Shown here: positions 1-8,933 of the stretch, piece by piece
Position numbering within the stretch: position 1 is the first letter of the stretch
How the letters are laid out: each line of letters starts with the position of its first letter
Source of the DNA: JAGQIB01 sp041393395
Lineage (GTDB): Bacteria; ARS69
DNA length: 64,000 bases
Direction of reading: 5' to 3'
Assembly (NCBI GenBank): GCA_041393395.1
Contig: JAWKKG010000004.1
Location: 496,001-560,000, forward strand
Translations under genes and position numbers: made by a program
Notes under the pieces: model-generated
The model's input: only the letters and a program-made list of their open reading frames with translations
Databases searched by the model: none
Told to the model about the DNA's origin: nothing

Positions 1-627
1 GAGTGCCGGGTGTTCCACGAGGAGCTTCGCGAGTCTCTCGCGCTCCTCGCCGACTTCCCGGTCGTCGAGGCGAGCCCCGACTTCGATCGACGCGTCTGGG
101 CCCGCATCCGCGAGGAGGGAAATCCGGTCGGATTGCGGGAGAGTGCGACGTCTCGTCTGGCCGAGTGGCGGGAGCGTCTGACGCTGTCCACGATGCCGTG
201 GCGGCTCGCGCCGGCCCTGGCGGCAGGCGTCGCGCTCGTGATCCTGGCCACGACGTCGGGGCCCGTGCCCACGCGTGACCGCACGGCCGGAGTGGTTGCC
301 CCGGAGCGGTTCGCGGCGGCGCCCGAGGCGCTCGCGAGCCAGCGGGCGGAGGCGGATCGTCCCGCCGAACCGTTCGTCGTGACCACGGGAGACGTGGACA
401 CCGAGGAGTTCGAGGCCGGTATGCCGCGCGTGGTGGAGGAGTTCCTGCGCAACGCGCCCGAGCTGCGCCTGCCGAGTCCGGATCGCTACCGCGACTCGAA
501 CTACCGGTATCCGCTGCGTCGGGTGCAGGATCCTCTGGGCACGCCGGTGTCCGGTGGCTACACGCCGGCGTCTCCGATGCTGCAACCCGTCGATGCTCCG
601 GCCGGGGCCGCGGTCCTCTCGTTCTGA
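1..627 (+). CDS. Anti-sigma factor-like membrane protein, 5' end cut by the window edge
   Basis: The frame is open from base 1, so the gene starts upstream. The first codons read Glu-Cys-Arg, and this Cys fits the last Cys of the HxxxCxxC zinc finger (zf-HC2) of anti-sigma factors, followed as usual by a helical stretch and a short DFDxRVWARI-like segment. One hydrophobic helix follows (about 209-265), then a Pro/Ala-rich, probably periplasmic part without a recognised domain. By family analogy it would hold an ECF sigma factor at the membrane; the sigma factor gene would be expected just upstream, outside the window. The next gene begins 10 bp after the stop. The zinc finger itself is mostly outside the window, so the call rests on layout and the one Cys. 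A GTG at 10 is not the true start. Confidence 0.55.
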   Translation, partial: ECRVFHEELRESLALLADFPVVEASPDFDRRVWARIREEGNPVGLRESATSRLAEWRERLTLSTMPWRLAPALAAGVALVILATTSGPVPTRDRTAGVVAPERFAAAPEALASQRAEADRPAEPFVVTTGDVDTEEFEAGMPRVVEEFLRNAPELRLPSPDRYRDSNYRYPLRRVQDPLGTPVSGGYTPASPMLQPVDAPAGAAVLSF

Positions 628-637
628 CGGAACCGGA

Positions 638-1813
638 ATGACTCGCGCCCCCGTCCGCCGACTCGCCCCGGCCGCGTTCGGGCTCGTGCTCCTCGCCGCC
701 GGGGAGGCCCTCGCCGTCGCGGACTCCGGCCTTCCCGGAACCATGGACGCCAGCCGGATCCAGCAAGTCACGTCCGGCTGGCGCGAGCGCGTGCTGCTCG
801 TCGTGGCCGATGGCGGTCAGGGTCGGGTGGACATCGACCAGGTCATCGAGAATCCCAAGGCGCTGTACCGCAAGCGACGTGTCGGCTGCGCCGTTCGCGT
901 GGAGGATCGATACCTCCTCACGACGGCGTCCGTCGCCGCCGACGCGAGCGAGGTCGAGATCTTCGACGAGCACGGCCGGCACGTGCTCGCGCAGGTCGTG
1001 GGCCGAGATCGCTTCCTCGACCTCGCGCTCCTGCGCGCGGTCGAGCCGCTCGAGGAACTGACGGAGGAGCCGCTGGACTGGGACCGCGAGCCGATCGCGG
1101 GGGAGGCCTGCCTCGTCCTCGGCAACGCCTACGGCAGCTCGCTCTCGGCGACGCTCGGCACCATGGGCGGCATCCTCGACGTGCTTGCGTTCGGAATGCC
1201 GATCCGCGTGCATCGCGTTCTCGCACCGATCTACCCCGGCGACTCCGGTGCCCCCGTTCTCGACGAAGAGGGACGGTTCGTGGGAATCGTCACGGGGGTG
1301 TCGCGTCCGCGCGTGTCGCCCGTGCTCGAGGCCGAAGGCGACCGATTCGGACTGCACGACCCGCCGGACTCGCCGGCCGGTGCGATCGGATTCGCCGTGC
1401 CCGCGGAGGAGTGCCGCCGCGCGTGGATGGACCTGCGCGACTTCGGCGTGGTGCGACGCGCCTACCTCGGAGTGCATCTGCCGCCGGACGAAGTCGAGGA
1501 GACCGGGGCGCGCATCCTCGGAGTCCATCCCGACGGCCCCGCGGCCCGCGCCGGCATCCGGGCAGGGGACCTCATCACGACGTACGGCCGACACTACGTC
1601 ACCGGCGGCCGGCAGTTCTGCGCGCTCGTGGCGAACTCGGTGCCCGGCGAGACGATCGACGTGCGCCTCGTGCGGGGGCAGCACGAGCAGGTCCTCGAGG
1701 TGAAGCTCGGCCTCGCCTCGCGCCAGCCGGGCCTGCGGCTCCTGCCACCGCCGCAACGTCTCCCGGCCGACTCCACACTCCAGACTCCGGCGCTCGGCGA
1801 CGCGTCGCGTTGA
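638..1813 (+). CDS. HtrA/Deg-like trypsin-fold protein with PDZ domain, catalytic His replaced
   Basis: Predicted 391-residue exported protein. The ATG at 638 was chosen because it directly precedes a signal peptide (residues about 1-27, ending LAVA); the longer frame from 554 overlaps the previous gene. A trypsin-like domain carries the Asp (D128, in FLDLALL) and the Ser of PGDSGAP (S203), but the position of the HtrA histidine (TNxHVV) reads TTASVA with Ser98. A PDZ domain follows (about residues 265-360, starting AYLGVHL). HtrA proteins are periplasmic chaperone-proteases for misfolded envelope proteins. Without the His the classical triad is incomplete, so this is probably a pseudoprotease or chaperone/sensor. 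It sits 10 bp behind the anti-sigma gene, which suggests an envelope-stress unit. Confidence 0.8.
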   Translation: MTRAPVRRLAPAAFGLVLLAAGEALAVADSGLPGTMDASRIQQVTSGWRERVLLVVADGGQGRVDIDQVIENPKALYRKRRVGCAVRVEDRYLLTTASVAADASEVEIFDEHGRHVLAQVVGRDRFLDLALLRAVEPLEELTEEPLDWDREPIAGEACLVLGNAYGSSLSATLGTMGGILDVLAFGMPIRVHRVLAPIYPGDSGAPVLDEEGRFVGIVTGVSRPRVSPVLEAEGDRFGLHDPPDSPAGAIGFAVPAEECRRAWMDLRDFGVVRRAYLGVHLPPDEVEETGARILGVHPDGPAARAGIRAGDLITTYGRHYVTGGRQFCALVANSVPGETIDVRLVRGQHEQVLEVKLGLASRQPGLRLLPPPQRLPADSTLQTPALGDASR

Positions 1814-1839
1814 CCCTCGCCGGGGGCGCGTGCTAGCGT
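1810..1839 (+). promoter_or_regulatory. Predicted sigma70-type promoter for the DUF4837 lipoprotein and aroB
   Basis: TTGACC (1810-1815) overlaps the stop codon of the HtrA-like gene. After an 18-bp spacer comes TAGCGT (1834-1839), preceded by TGC, which makes an extended -10. Transcription would start near 1846, about 17 nt before the next ATG. The same -10, TAGCGTC, recurs at 3904. Confidence 0.5.
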
Positions 1840-1862
1840 CCGTCGCCGTTCAAGGGAGACGC

Positions 1863-2888
1863 ATGCGACGCCGAACCGTGCTCGCGGCCTTCGCGGCCGC
1901 GCTGGTCATCCTCGGATCCGGATGTGAGGGCAAGCAGGTGCCGGCGGTCGGGCCGGCGTACGAGATCGTGGTGCTCGCGCCGACGGGGAAGAAGATCCTC
2001 GGCGAAGAGGTCGCCAAGATCCTGAGCGGCGACATCATCACGGTGCGGCCCGAGAAGCGGTTCGACATCACGCAGGACAAGCTCGACCGCTTCCGCTACT
2101 ACACCACGCGCAAGATTCTCTTCGCCGTGTCGAATCCGGACGACCCCGACTACGCGAAGCTCTCGAAGCGCGCGACCGGCATCCGCACCCGCACCGACTA
2201 TCCCGGCCTCGAGATCGAGGTGGACCCGTTCGCGGCCGGGCAGGTGATGTTCCGGCTCGTCGGCGACCCGCAGGAGATCGTGCGCACGCTGCGCGACCGC
2301 GGGAACGATCTGATCGACGTCGTGGAGGACACCACCGTCACGCTGATCCTCACGAACATCTATCGGGCCGGCGAGAAGGAGAAGGCGCGGCCCGCGATGC
2401 TCGCGCGCTGGGGCTTCGGCGTACGCATTCCGGTGGAGTGGGTGGTGGAGGACCGCTCGTCCGAGACCACGAACTTCGTCCGCATCTGGCACGACGCACC
2501 GGTGGAGCAGATGTTCGTCTCCTGGGAGGACGGACGGGTCGAGCGCACGCCGGAGGAGTGGATCGAACGGCGTCACGAGCTCGGCTGGGTGCACTACGAC
2601 CGGGACCAGGTCGTGTGGGACATGACCGGAGCGGTGCCGGGGCGCGCGCCCTTCGGACCGGAAGGCATCGTGATCAAGGGCGTGTGGAAGAACGACAAGT
2701 ACGTGATCGGCGGCCCGTTCGAGAGCTACGCGTTCTACTGTCCGGACGACGATCGCACCTACCTCGTGGATCTCTCGGTGTACGCGCCGGATCGCGACAA
2801 GGGACCTCTCATGCGCGTGCTTCGCGCCGTCTCGCGGACGTTCCAGTGCGGCTGCGTTCCGCCGCCCACCCCGGGAGCCGCTTCTTGA
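1863..2888 (+). CDS. DUF4837 family lipoprotein
   Basis: Predicted 341-residue lipoprotein. The ATG at 1863 follows a GGGAG ribosome site and opens a lipoprotein signal peptide with lipobox LGSGC, so the protein should be lipid-anchored at its N terminus. The body matches my recollection of DUF4837, a family of unknown function known mainly from Bacteroidetes. Support is strongest at the C terminus: GVWKNDKYVIGGPFESY, then a segment like SVYAPDRDKGPLMRVLRA, which parallels the family's GxWxxxxxxMGGPF and VYAPxxDKR motifs. Its stop overlaps the TTG start of aroB (TTGA), so the two are probably co-translated, although no functional link to aromatic synthesis is evident. Confidence 0.7.
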   Translation: MRRRTVLAAFAAALVILGSGCEGKQVPAVGPAYEIVVLAPTGKKILGEEVAKILSGDIITVRPEKRFDITQDKLDRFRYYTTRKILFAVSNPDDPDYAKLSKRATGIRTRTDYPGLEIEVDPFAAGQVMFRLVGDPQEIVRTLRDRGNDLIDVVEDTTVTLILTNIYRAGEKEKARPAMLARWGFGVRIPVEWVVEDRSSETTNFVRIWHDAPVEQMFVSWEDGRVERTPEEWIERRHELGWVHYDRDQVVWDMTGAVPGRAPFGPEGIVIKGVWKNDKYVIGGPFESYAFYCPDDDRTYLVDLSVYAPDRDKGPLMRVLRAVSRTFQCGCVPPPTPGAAS

Positions 2889-3967
2889 GCCCCTCCGCCC
2901 GGGTGCCGGTGGAGCTCGGAGCGCGATCGTACGAGGTCCGGGTCGGCGGCGGCGCCATCGCCGACGCGTTGAACGAAGCGCTCTCGCGACTCGACGCCCG
3001 CCGGGTCCTGCTCCTCGCGGACACGAACGTCGCCCCGCTGCACGCGCCGCTCGTACGCGACGTGCTGGGCGACGCCCTTCCCGTGACGCTGCACGAGCTT
3101 CCGGCCGGGGAGGCGGCGAAGACGCTCGACGTCGTCGCCGCCGCGTGTCGGGCCGGTGTGGAGTCGGGGCTGGAGCGGAGCGATCTCGTGGTCGGACTCG
3201 GCGGCGGCGCGGCGACCGACGTGGCCGGTTTCGTCGCGTCCATCATTCTGCGAGGCGTGGCGTGGGTATCGCTCCCGTCGTCGCTACTCGGCATGGTGGA
3301 CGCGGCGGTCGGCGGCAAGACCGGCGTGAATCTCCCCGCCGGCAAGAACCTCGTCGGCACGTTCTGGCAGCCGGTCGCCGTCGGCTGCGAGCCCGCGCTC
3401 CTGCGCACGCTGCCCGAGCGCGAGTTCGTGGCCGGCCTCGCGGAGGTCGTGAAGACCGCCTGGATCGGCGACGCCTCGCTGCTCGACCTGGTGGAGGAGT
3501 CCGCGCCGTGGTCGGCGTCGCACCAGGGACTCACCGAGATCATCCGCCGCTCCGTCGCGGTGAAGTCACGCGTGGTCGCCGCGGACGAGCGCGAGGGCGG
3601 GGTTCGCCTGCTGCTGAACTTCGGTCACACGCTCGGCCACGCACTCGAGACGGAGGGACGGGGGCGCCTGCTGCACGGCGAAGCCGTCGCACTCGGTCTC
3701 GTGGCGGCGCTGCATCTCTCGGTCGCGGCGGAACGTTGTGCGCCGGAGCATCTGGATCGACTCGTCCGACTGCTGGAGAGCCTCGGGCTGCCCACCCGCG
3801 ATCGCTCGTTCGATCCGGACGCGGTCCTCGCGCGCGTGCTCCACGACAAGAAGCGGAGAGACGGAAAGATCCGCTACCTGTTGACGACCGGTGTGGGCTC
3901 CGTTAGCGTCTCCAGCGATCTTCCGGCCGGCGCGGCGCGGGCCGCCCTCGAGTTTCTTCGCCGCTGA
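2885..3967 (+). CDS. aroB: 3-dehydroquinate synthase
   Basis: Makes 3-dehydroquinate from DAHP, the second step of the shikimate pathway, with NAD and a divalent metal in the cytoplasm. Predicted 360 residues, normal for the family. The NAD-binding loop GLGGGAATD is at residues 104-112, followed by the diagnostic VGGKTGVN and KNLVG motifs. The metal ligands are visible as E187 (in AEVVK), H248 (NFGHTLGHALE) and H264 (LHGEAV), with the same 16-residue spacing between the two His as in characterised enzymes. The TTG at 2885 overlaps the preceding stop; a GTG at 2903 is a possible alternative. Only a TPR gene separates it from aroQ, the next enzyme of the pathway. Confidence 0.95.
   Translation: MSPSARVPVELGARSYEVRVGGGAIADALNEALSRLDARRVLLLADTNVAPLHAPLVRDVLGDALPVTLHELPAGEAAKTLDVVAAACRAGVESGLERSDLVVGLGGGAATDVAGFVASIILRGVAWVSLPSSLLGMVDAAVGGKTGVNLPAGKNLVGTFWQPVAVGCEPALLRTLPEREFVAGLAEVVKTAWIGDASLLDLVEESAPWSASHQGLTEIIRRSVAVKSRVVAADEREGGVRLLLNFGHTLGHALETEGRGRLLHGEAVALGLVAALHLSVAAERCAPEHLDRLVRLLESLGLPTRDRSFDPDAVLARVLHDKKRRDGKIRYLLTTGVGSVSVSSDLPAGAARAALEFLRR
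3881..3909 (+). promoter_or_regulatory. Predicted internal promoter before the TPR-aroQ-efp-accB genes
   Basis: TTGACG (3881-3886), a 17-bp spacer, then TAGCGT (3904-3909), inside the 3' end of aroB and about 60 bp before the next start codon. The -10 and its following C are identical to the predicted promoter at 1834, which raises its credibility. Confidence 0.4.
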
Positions 3968-3968
3968 G

Positions 3969-4772
3969 GTGGCTGAGGTGGACGTGTCCGGGTCGGAGAC
4001 GAACGCGGGGCTCCCGCAGCTCGAAGCGTCGCTGGGGGTAGATCCCTCTCCCCGAAACGTCGTGCGCGTGGCGGACGCGTTCCGTCTCGCCGGTCGTCCC
4101 GCGGTCGCCGCCGAGTGGCTGCGTGCGCTCTGCGCCGAACGACCGGACCTCGTCGCGCCCCGCATCCTACTCGGCTGGTGTGCGCGAGATCTCGGACACC
4201 ACGAGGAGGCGGACGCGGCATTCGCCGAGGCGCGCGAGCTCGATCCCACGAATCCGTTCGCGGTGCCGGTCACCCTGCCGGAACAGGAACCGGCCGACGA
4301 TCTGGTGATCGAGCGATGGGATGCGGACTCGCAGGAGTCTTCCGTGGAGACCGCCCTCGTTTCCGAGATTCCGGTCGAACCTGCCCGCGAAGCGGAACGT
4401 GTTCTGGACTTGCCGGAGGACGAGGCACCGGTCCGCGAAACGGAACGGGTTCTCGAATTGCCGGTCGAGGACTCCGCCCTGCCCGTGGCCGCCGATCCCC
4501 GGGCGATCCCGGAGATCCCGACCGTCCGCCGGCCGCGCGACCCCGAGGCCGAGGCCGAGCCGGAGCGCGCCCTCACGGAGGAGGAGCTCCGCGACGTCCC
4601 GCCGAGTCCGCTCTACTCGGCCACGCTGGCCGAGATCTTCGAGCGGCAGGGGTTCGAGGAGAAGGCGATCGAGATCTACCTCGAGGTCGTCCGGAGCCAC
4701 CCCGAGCGGTCCGATCTGCGGGACCGGATCTCCGAGCTCGCCAAGCGCTCCCTGCCGGGTGCCGGCCGGTGA
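3969..4772 (+). CDS. TPR-like repeat protein of unknown role
   Basis: Predicted 267-residue soluble protein with no signal peptide. Residues about 20-80 form TPR-like helices (ADAFRLAGRPAVAAEWLRAL and the following LGWCARDLGHHEEADAAFAEA unit). The middle is acidic and low-complexity, with two tandem copies of a unit of about 16 residues (REAERVLDLPEDE then RETERVLELPVED). The C terminus has another TPR unit (LAEIFERQGFEEKAIEIYLE). TPRs bind other proteins; no partner can be read from the sequence. GTG 3969 was chosen as the first start after the aroB stop; GTG at 3978 or 3984 is possible. The stop overlaps the aroQ start. Confidence 0.7.
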   Translation: MAEVDVSGSETNAGLPQLEASLGVDPSPRNVVRVADAFRLAGRPAVAAEWLRALCAERPDLVAPRILLGWCARDLGHHEEADAAFAEARELDPTNPFAVPVTLPEQEPADDLVIERWDADSQESSVETALVSEIPVEPAREAERVLDLPEDEAPVRETERVLELPVEDSALPVAADPRAIPEIPTVRRPRDPEAEAEPERALTEEELRDVPPSPLYSATLAEIFERQGFEEKAIEIYLEVVRSHPERSDLRDRISELAKRSLPGAGR

Positions 4773-5245
4773 GTCGGCACGTCCTCTGCGTCTTCGGCGC
4801 GAACCTGGCCCTCCTCGGGAAGCGCGAGCCCGACGTCTACGGCGACGTCACCCTGGACCGGATCCGAAAAGCGATCGAAGGGCGTGCCCGGAGGCGGGGA
4901 GTTCGGGTATCCTTCTCGGTTTCCAATCACGAGGGGGAACTCGTGGACGCCCTCGGGCGGGCGCTCGGCTCGGTCGACGGCATCCTGATCAATCCGGGGG
5001 CGTTCACCCACACGTCCGTCGCCCTGCGCGACGCGTTGCTCGCGGTGAACGTGCCCACGGTCGAGGTCCACCTCAGCAACATCCACGCGCGGGAGGAATT
5101 CCGCCGCCGCTCCTACGTCGCGGACGTCGCCACGGGCGTCGTGACCGGACTCGGGGCGCGGGGGGTCCTGCTCGCGTTCGAGGCCTTGATCGACGAGCTC
5201 GAAGGGAAGCCGTTCCCGGACGAGCCGACGGAGGAACGGAACTAG
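4769..5245 (+). CDS. aroQ: 3-dehydroquinate dehydratase, type II
   Basis: Converts 3-dehydroquinate to 3-dehydroshikimate, the third shikimate step. Predicted 158 residues, typical of the small dodecameric type II enzyme. The N-terminal motif GANLALLGKREPDVYG carries the catalytic Tyr (last Y of EPDVYG), although the usual NGPNLN reads FGANLA here. SNHEGELVDAL, the substrate loop INPGAFTHTSVALRDAL and the catalytic-His segment VEVHLSNIHARE are all present. The GTG at 4769 overlaps the TPR stop, and efp starts directly after the stop codon. Together with aroB this gives two consecutive pathway steps. Confidence 0.94.
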   Translation: MSRHVLCVFGANLALLGKREPDVYGDVTLDRIRKAIEGRARRRGVRVSFSVSNHEGELVDALGRALGSVDGILINPGAFTHTSVALRDALLAVNVPTVEVHLSNIHAREEFRRRSYVADVATGVVTGLGARGVLLAFEALIDELEGKPFPDEPTEERN

Positions 5246-5809
5246 ATGGCATCGAGCAACGACTTCCGGAACGGCATGGCCCTCCGGGTGGACGGCAAGC
5301 TGGTCACGATCGTGGACTTCCAGCACGTGAAGCCCGGCAAGGGCGGCGCGTTCGTGCGCTCCAAGCTGAAGGACGTCATCACCGGCGCGGTCGTGGAGAA
5401 GACCTGGCGCGGCGGCGAGAAGGTGGAGGAGGTCCGCCTCGAGAAGGCCGGCATGCAGTACCTCTACCGCGACGGCGACATGATGATCGTGATGCATCCC
5501 GAGACGTTCGAGCAGATCACGATTCCGGTCGCGCTCCTGGGAGACCAGCTCGGCTACGTGAAGGAGAACGACATCGTCTCGGTGATGATGCACGACGGCG
5601 CCGCGATCGTGGCGGAGGCGCCGAACTTCGTGGAGCTCGAGGTGACCCAGACCGATCCCGGCTTCCGCGGGAACACCGCGACCGGCGCCACCAAGCCGGC
5701 GACCCTGGAGACGGGGGCGGAGGTCCAGGTTCCGCTGTTCATCGAGATCGGCGACGTGTTGAAGGTCGACACGCGCACCGGCAGTTACGTGGAGCGCGTT
5801 CGCCGCTAG
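5246..5809 (+). CDS. efp: Translation elongation factor P
   Basis: EF-P enters the ribosomal E site and rescues stalling at polyproline. Predicted 187 residues, the usual length, with KOW-like, OB and C-terminal domains. The modification loop reads VKPGKGGAF, with Lys32 at the tip, so a lysine-type modification is expected; no EpmA, EpmB or YmfI homologue lies in this window. The C terminus ends in GDVLKVDTRTGSYVERV, the standard EF-P signature. The ATG follows the aroQ stop with no gap. Confidence 0.95.
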   Translation: MASSNDFRNGMALRVDGKLVTIVDFQHVKPGKGGAFVRSKLKDVITGAVVEKTWRGGEKVEEVRLEKAGMQYLYRDGDMMIVMHPETFEQITIPVALLGDQLGYVKENDIVSVMMHDGAAIVAEAPNFVELEVTQTDPGFRGNTATGATKPATLETGAEVQVPLFIEIGDVLKVDTRTGSYVERVRR

Positions 5810-5842
5810 ACGGCACCCCGACGCCCTTCAGGGGAGGTTTGC

Positions 5843-6328
<486 letters not shown>

Positions 6329-6366
6329 TCGCATCCGGGCGACGCCCGGCATCAGGGAAGGGTCCC

Positions 6367-7506
6367 ATGAAGCTCCGAGCCGTACTCGAGGACATGATCC
6401 GACGCGGAGGCTCCGACCTCCACGTGTTCGTCGGGTTTCCGCCGGTCGTCCGCGTCAACGGTGCGCTCACGCAGCTCGAGCACGAGGTCGTCACCCCGGA
6501 AGACATGGTGGCGCTCGCCGAGCAGATCCTCACGCCGAAGCAGCTCAAGGAATTCGAGGCGCACAAGGAAATCGACTTCGGTTTCGGCGTGCCGGGCCTC
6601 GGCCGCTTCCGCGCGAACGTCTGCAAGCAGCGCGGCACGATCGCCATGGTGTTCCGTCTCGTGCCCATGGAGATTCCGCCGCTCGAGTCGCTGCTCCTCC
6701 CGAGGGTCGTGGACCAGCTCTGCGCGAAGCCGCGCGGCCTGATCCTCGTGACCGGCATCACCGGCTCCGGCAAGTCCACCACGCTCGCGTCCATGCTGCA
6801 GAAGATCAACCAGGAACGTCGCGTGAAGATCGTGACGATCGAGGATCCGATCGAGTTCCTGCACGCGCGCCGGTCCGGTCTGGTGGCCCAGCGCGAGGTG
6901 GGGACGGACACGAACTCGTTCTCGTCCGCGCTGCGGCACGTGCTGCGGCAGGATCCGGACGTGATCATGGTCGGCGAGATCCGCGACCTCGAGACGATGG
7001 AGATCGCGATCACCGCCGCGAACACCGGTCACCTGCTGATGTCCACGCTGCACACGATCGACGCGGCGCAGACCGTGAACCGCGTGATCTCGTTCTTCCC
7101 GACCCACCAGCACGCCGAGGTCCGGCTCCTGCTCTCGTCCTGCCTGCAGGCGATCGTGAGCATGCGCCTCGTGCCCCGCGCCGACGGCCAGGGCCGGGTG
7201 CCCGCGGTGGAGTGCCTGCTCTGCACGCCCACGATCCAGGAGTACATCATCGACCCCGCCAAGACCGTGGCGATCCGGCAGGCCATCCAGGAGGGTCACC
7301 TCCAGTACGGCATGCAGACCTTCGACCAGTCGCTGATGAAGCTGTACCGGGAAGGCCTCATCACGTACGATGACGCCCTCTCGAACAGCACGAGTCCCGA
7401 CGAGTTCAGCCTGCGGGTCAAGGGCATCGAGGCGACTTCGGATACGAGCTGGAACCAGTTCGAAGGTCAGAACGAGCTGGAGTCGAACATTTCCGAAGGC
7501 GTCTGA
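6367..7506 (+). CDS. pilT: Type IV pilus retraction ATPase PilT
   Basis: Hexameric cytoplasmic ATPase that depolymerises type IV pili and powers twitching motility. Predicted 379 residues. It has the N-terminal PAS-like domain, a Walker A motif GITGSGKST (residues 130-138), the Asp box region IEDPIEF, a Walker B segment DPDVIMVGEIRD and the His box (NTGHLLMSTLHT). AIRQAI and a GMQTFDQSL-like segment near the C terminus are typical of PilT rather than PilB. No other pilus gene is in the window. It lies between accB and accC on the same strand with short gaps, an unexpected place for a motility gene. Confidence 0.94.
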   Translation: MKLRAVLEDMIRRGGSDLHVFVGFPPVVRVNGALTQLEHEVVTPEDMVALAEQILTPKQLKEFEAHKEIDFGFGVPGLGRFRANVCKQRGTIAMVFRLVPMEIPPLESLLLPRVVDQLCAKPRGLILVTGITGSGKSTTLASMLQKINQERRVKIVTIEDPIEFLHARRSGLVAQREVGTDTNSFSSALRHVLRQDPDVIMVGEIRDLETMEIAITAANTGHLLMSTLHTIDAAQTVNRVISFFPTHQHAEVRLLLSSCLQAIVSMRLVPRADGQGRVPAVECLLCTPTIQEYIIDPAKTVAIRQAIQEGHLQYGMQTFDQSLMKLYREGLITYDDALSNSTSPDEFSLRVKGIEATSDTSWNQFEGQNELESNISEGV

Positions 7507-7508
7507 GA

Positions 7509-7526
7509 GCGCGGCGGGTGCCGCGC
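7509..7526 (+). other. GC-rich hairpin in the pilT-accC gap
   Basis: GCGCGGC pairs with GCCGCGC across a 4-nt loop, just after the pilT stop. No T-run follows, so it is not a standard Rho-independent terminator. It could attenuate readthrough or shield the pilT 3' end. Confidence 0.3.
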
Positions 7527-7562
7527 CTCGCCAGTCGAGGGCGCGCGCACCACGGGTGAGCC

Positions 7563-8933
7563 GTGTTCAACAAGATCCTGATCGCGAATCGCGGCGAGAT
7601 CGCCGTCCGTATCATCCGGGCCTGCCGCGAGATGGGCATCGAGACGGTCGCGGTCCACAGCGAAGCGGACGACGACGCGCTGCACGTGCACATGGCCGAC
7701 GAGGACGTGTGCATCGGGCCGCCCGCGGCGACCGAGAGCTACCTCAACATTCCCCGCATCATCAGCGCGGCCGAGATCACCGGCTGCGACGCCGTGCATC
7801 CCGGCTACGGGTTCCTCTCCGAGAGCGGCAAGTTCGCGGAGATCTGTGCGTCGTGCGGGCTGACGTTCATCGGGCCGGCGCCCGACTCGATCCGCGCTGT
7901 GGGGGACAAGGCGGCCGCGCGCGAGACGATGAAGGCGGCCGGCGTGCCGATCCTGCCGGGATCGGACGGCCCGCTCGGGAGCATCGAGGAAGCGCGGAGT
8001 GTGGCGGAGGAGATCGGCTACCCGGTGCTGCTCAAGGCGTCGGCCGGCGGCGGCGGGCGCGGAATGCGTCGCGTGTACGAAGCCGAGGACCTCGAAGGCG
8101 CGTTCACGGCGGCGTCGAGCGAGGCGCAGGCCGCGTTCGGGAACGGAGAGCTCTACCTCGAGCGACTCGCGCAGAACCCGCGTCACGTCGAGGTGCAGGT
8201 GATGGGGGACACGCACGGGCATGTGGTGCATCTGTTCGAGCGCGAGTGCTCCGTGCAACGTCGGCACCAGAAGCTCATCGAGGAGAGTCCGAGCCCGGCG
8301 CTGGATGAGGCCACGCGGCGCGCGCTGTGCGAGGCCGGCGTGCGTGCGGCCGAGGGCGTGAATTACGCGGGCGCCGGCACGGTGGAGTTCCTGCTCGACT
8401 CGCAAGGGCGTTTCTATTTCATGGAGATGAACGCGCGCATCCAGGTCGAGCATCCGGTGACGGAGCTGATCACGGGCCGCGACCTCATCAAGGAGCAGAT
8501 CCGGGTGGCGGCCGGCGAGCCGCTTTCGTTCCGGCAGCAGGACCTGCGCTCGTTCGGGCACGCGATCGAGTGCCGCGTGAACGCGGAGGATCCGGCGCGC
8601 GACTTCGCGCCGAGCCCGGGCACGGTGACGGGGCTGCACCTGCCGGGCGGTCCCGGCGTGCGCGTGGACACGCATCTTTTCGCCGGCGCCTCGATTCCGC
8701 CGTACTACGATTCGCTCGTGGCCAAGGTGCTCGCGTTCGGCGCGAACCGCACCGAGGCGATCTCGCGCATGAAGCGGGCGCTCGGCGAGTTCTCGCTCGA
8801 GGGCGTCAAGACCACGGTGCCGCTGCTGCTCGAGATCCTGGACGACGAGCCGTTCGTGTCCGGCCGGTACGACACCGGGTACCTGGACGCGAAGCGCGCG
8901 GCCGCGCGCGACCGGGTGGCGGCCGGCGTTTGA
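7563..8933 (+). CDS. accC: Biotin carboxylase subunit of acetyl-CoA carboxylase
   Basis: ATP-dependent carboxylation of the biotin on AccB. Predicted 456 residues, standard length, from the GTG at 7563. It opens with the family N terminus (FNKILIANRGEIAVRIIRA). The ATP-grasp domain has the glycine-rich loop KASAGGGGRGMR, the catalytic region FMEMNARIQVEHPVTE and the C-terminal RINAE-type segment (ECRVNAEDP). It works with AccB (5843-6328); the carboxyltransferase subunits are not in this window. The stop overlaps the next start codon. Confidence 0.95.
   Translation: MFNKILIANRGEIAVRIIRACREMGIETVAVHSEADDDALHVHMADEDVCIGPPAATESYLNIPRIISAAEITGCDAVHPGYGFLSESGKFAEICASCGLTFIGPAPDSIRAVGDKAAARETMKAAGVPILPGSDGPLGSIEEARSVAEEIGYPVLLKASAGGGGRGMRRVYEAEDLEGAFTAASSEAQAAFGNGELYLERLAQNPRHVEVQVMGDTHGHVVHLFERECSVQRRHQKLIEESPSPALDEATRRALCEAGVRAAEGVNYAGAGTVEFLLDSQGRFYFMEMNARIQVEHPVTELITGRDLIKEQIRVAAGEPLSFRQQDLRSFGHAIECRVNAEDPARDFAPSPGTVTGLHLPGGPGVRVDTHLFAGASIPPYYDSLVAKVLAFGANRTEAISRMKRALGEFSLEGVKTTVPLLLEILDDEPFVSGRYDTGYLDAKRAAARDRVAAGV

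Noticed and set aside
554..637. Upstream extension of the HtrA-like gene
   Set aside because: It would overlap the preceding gene by over 70 bp and place 28 non-signal residues before a clean signal peptide; the ATG at 638 is preferred.
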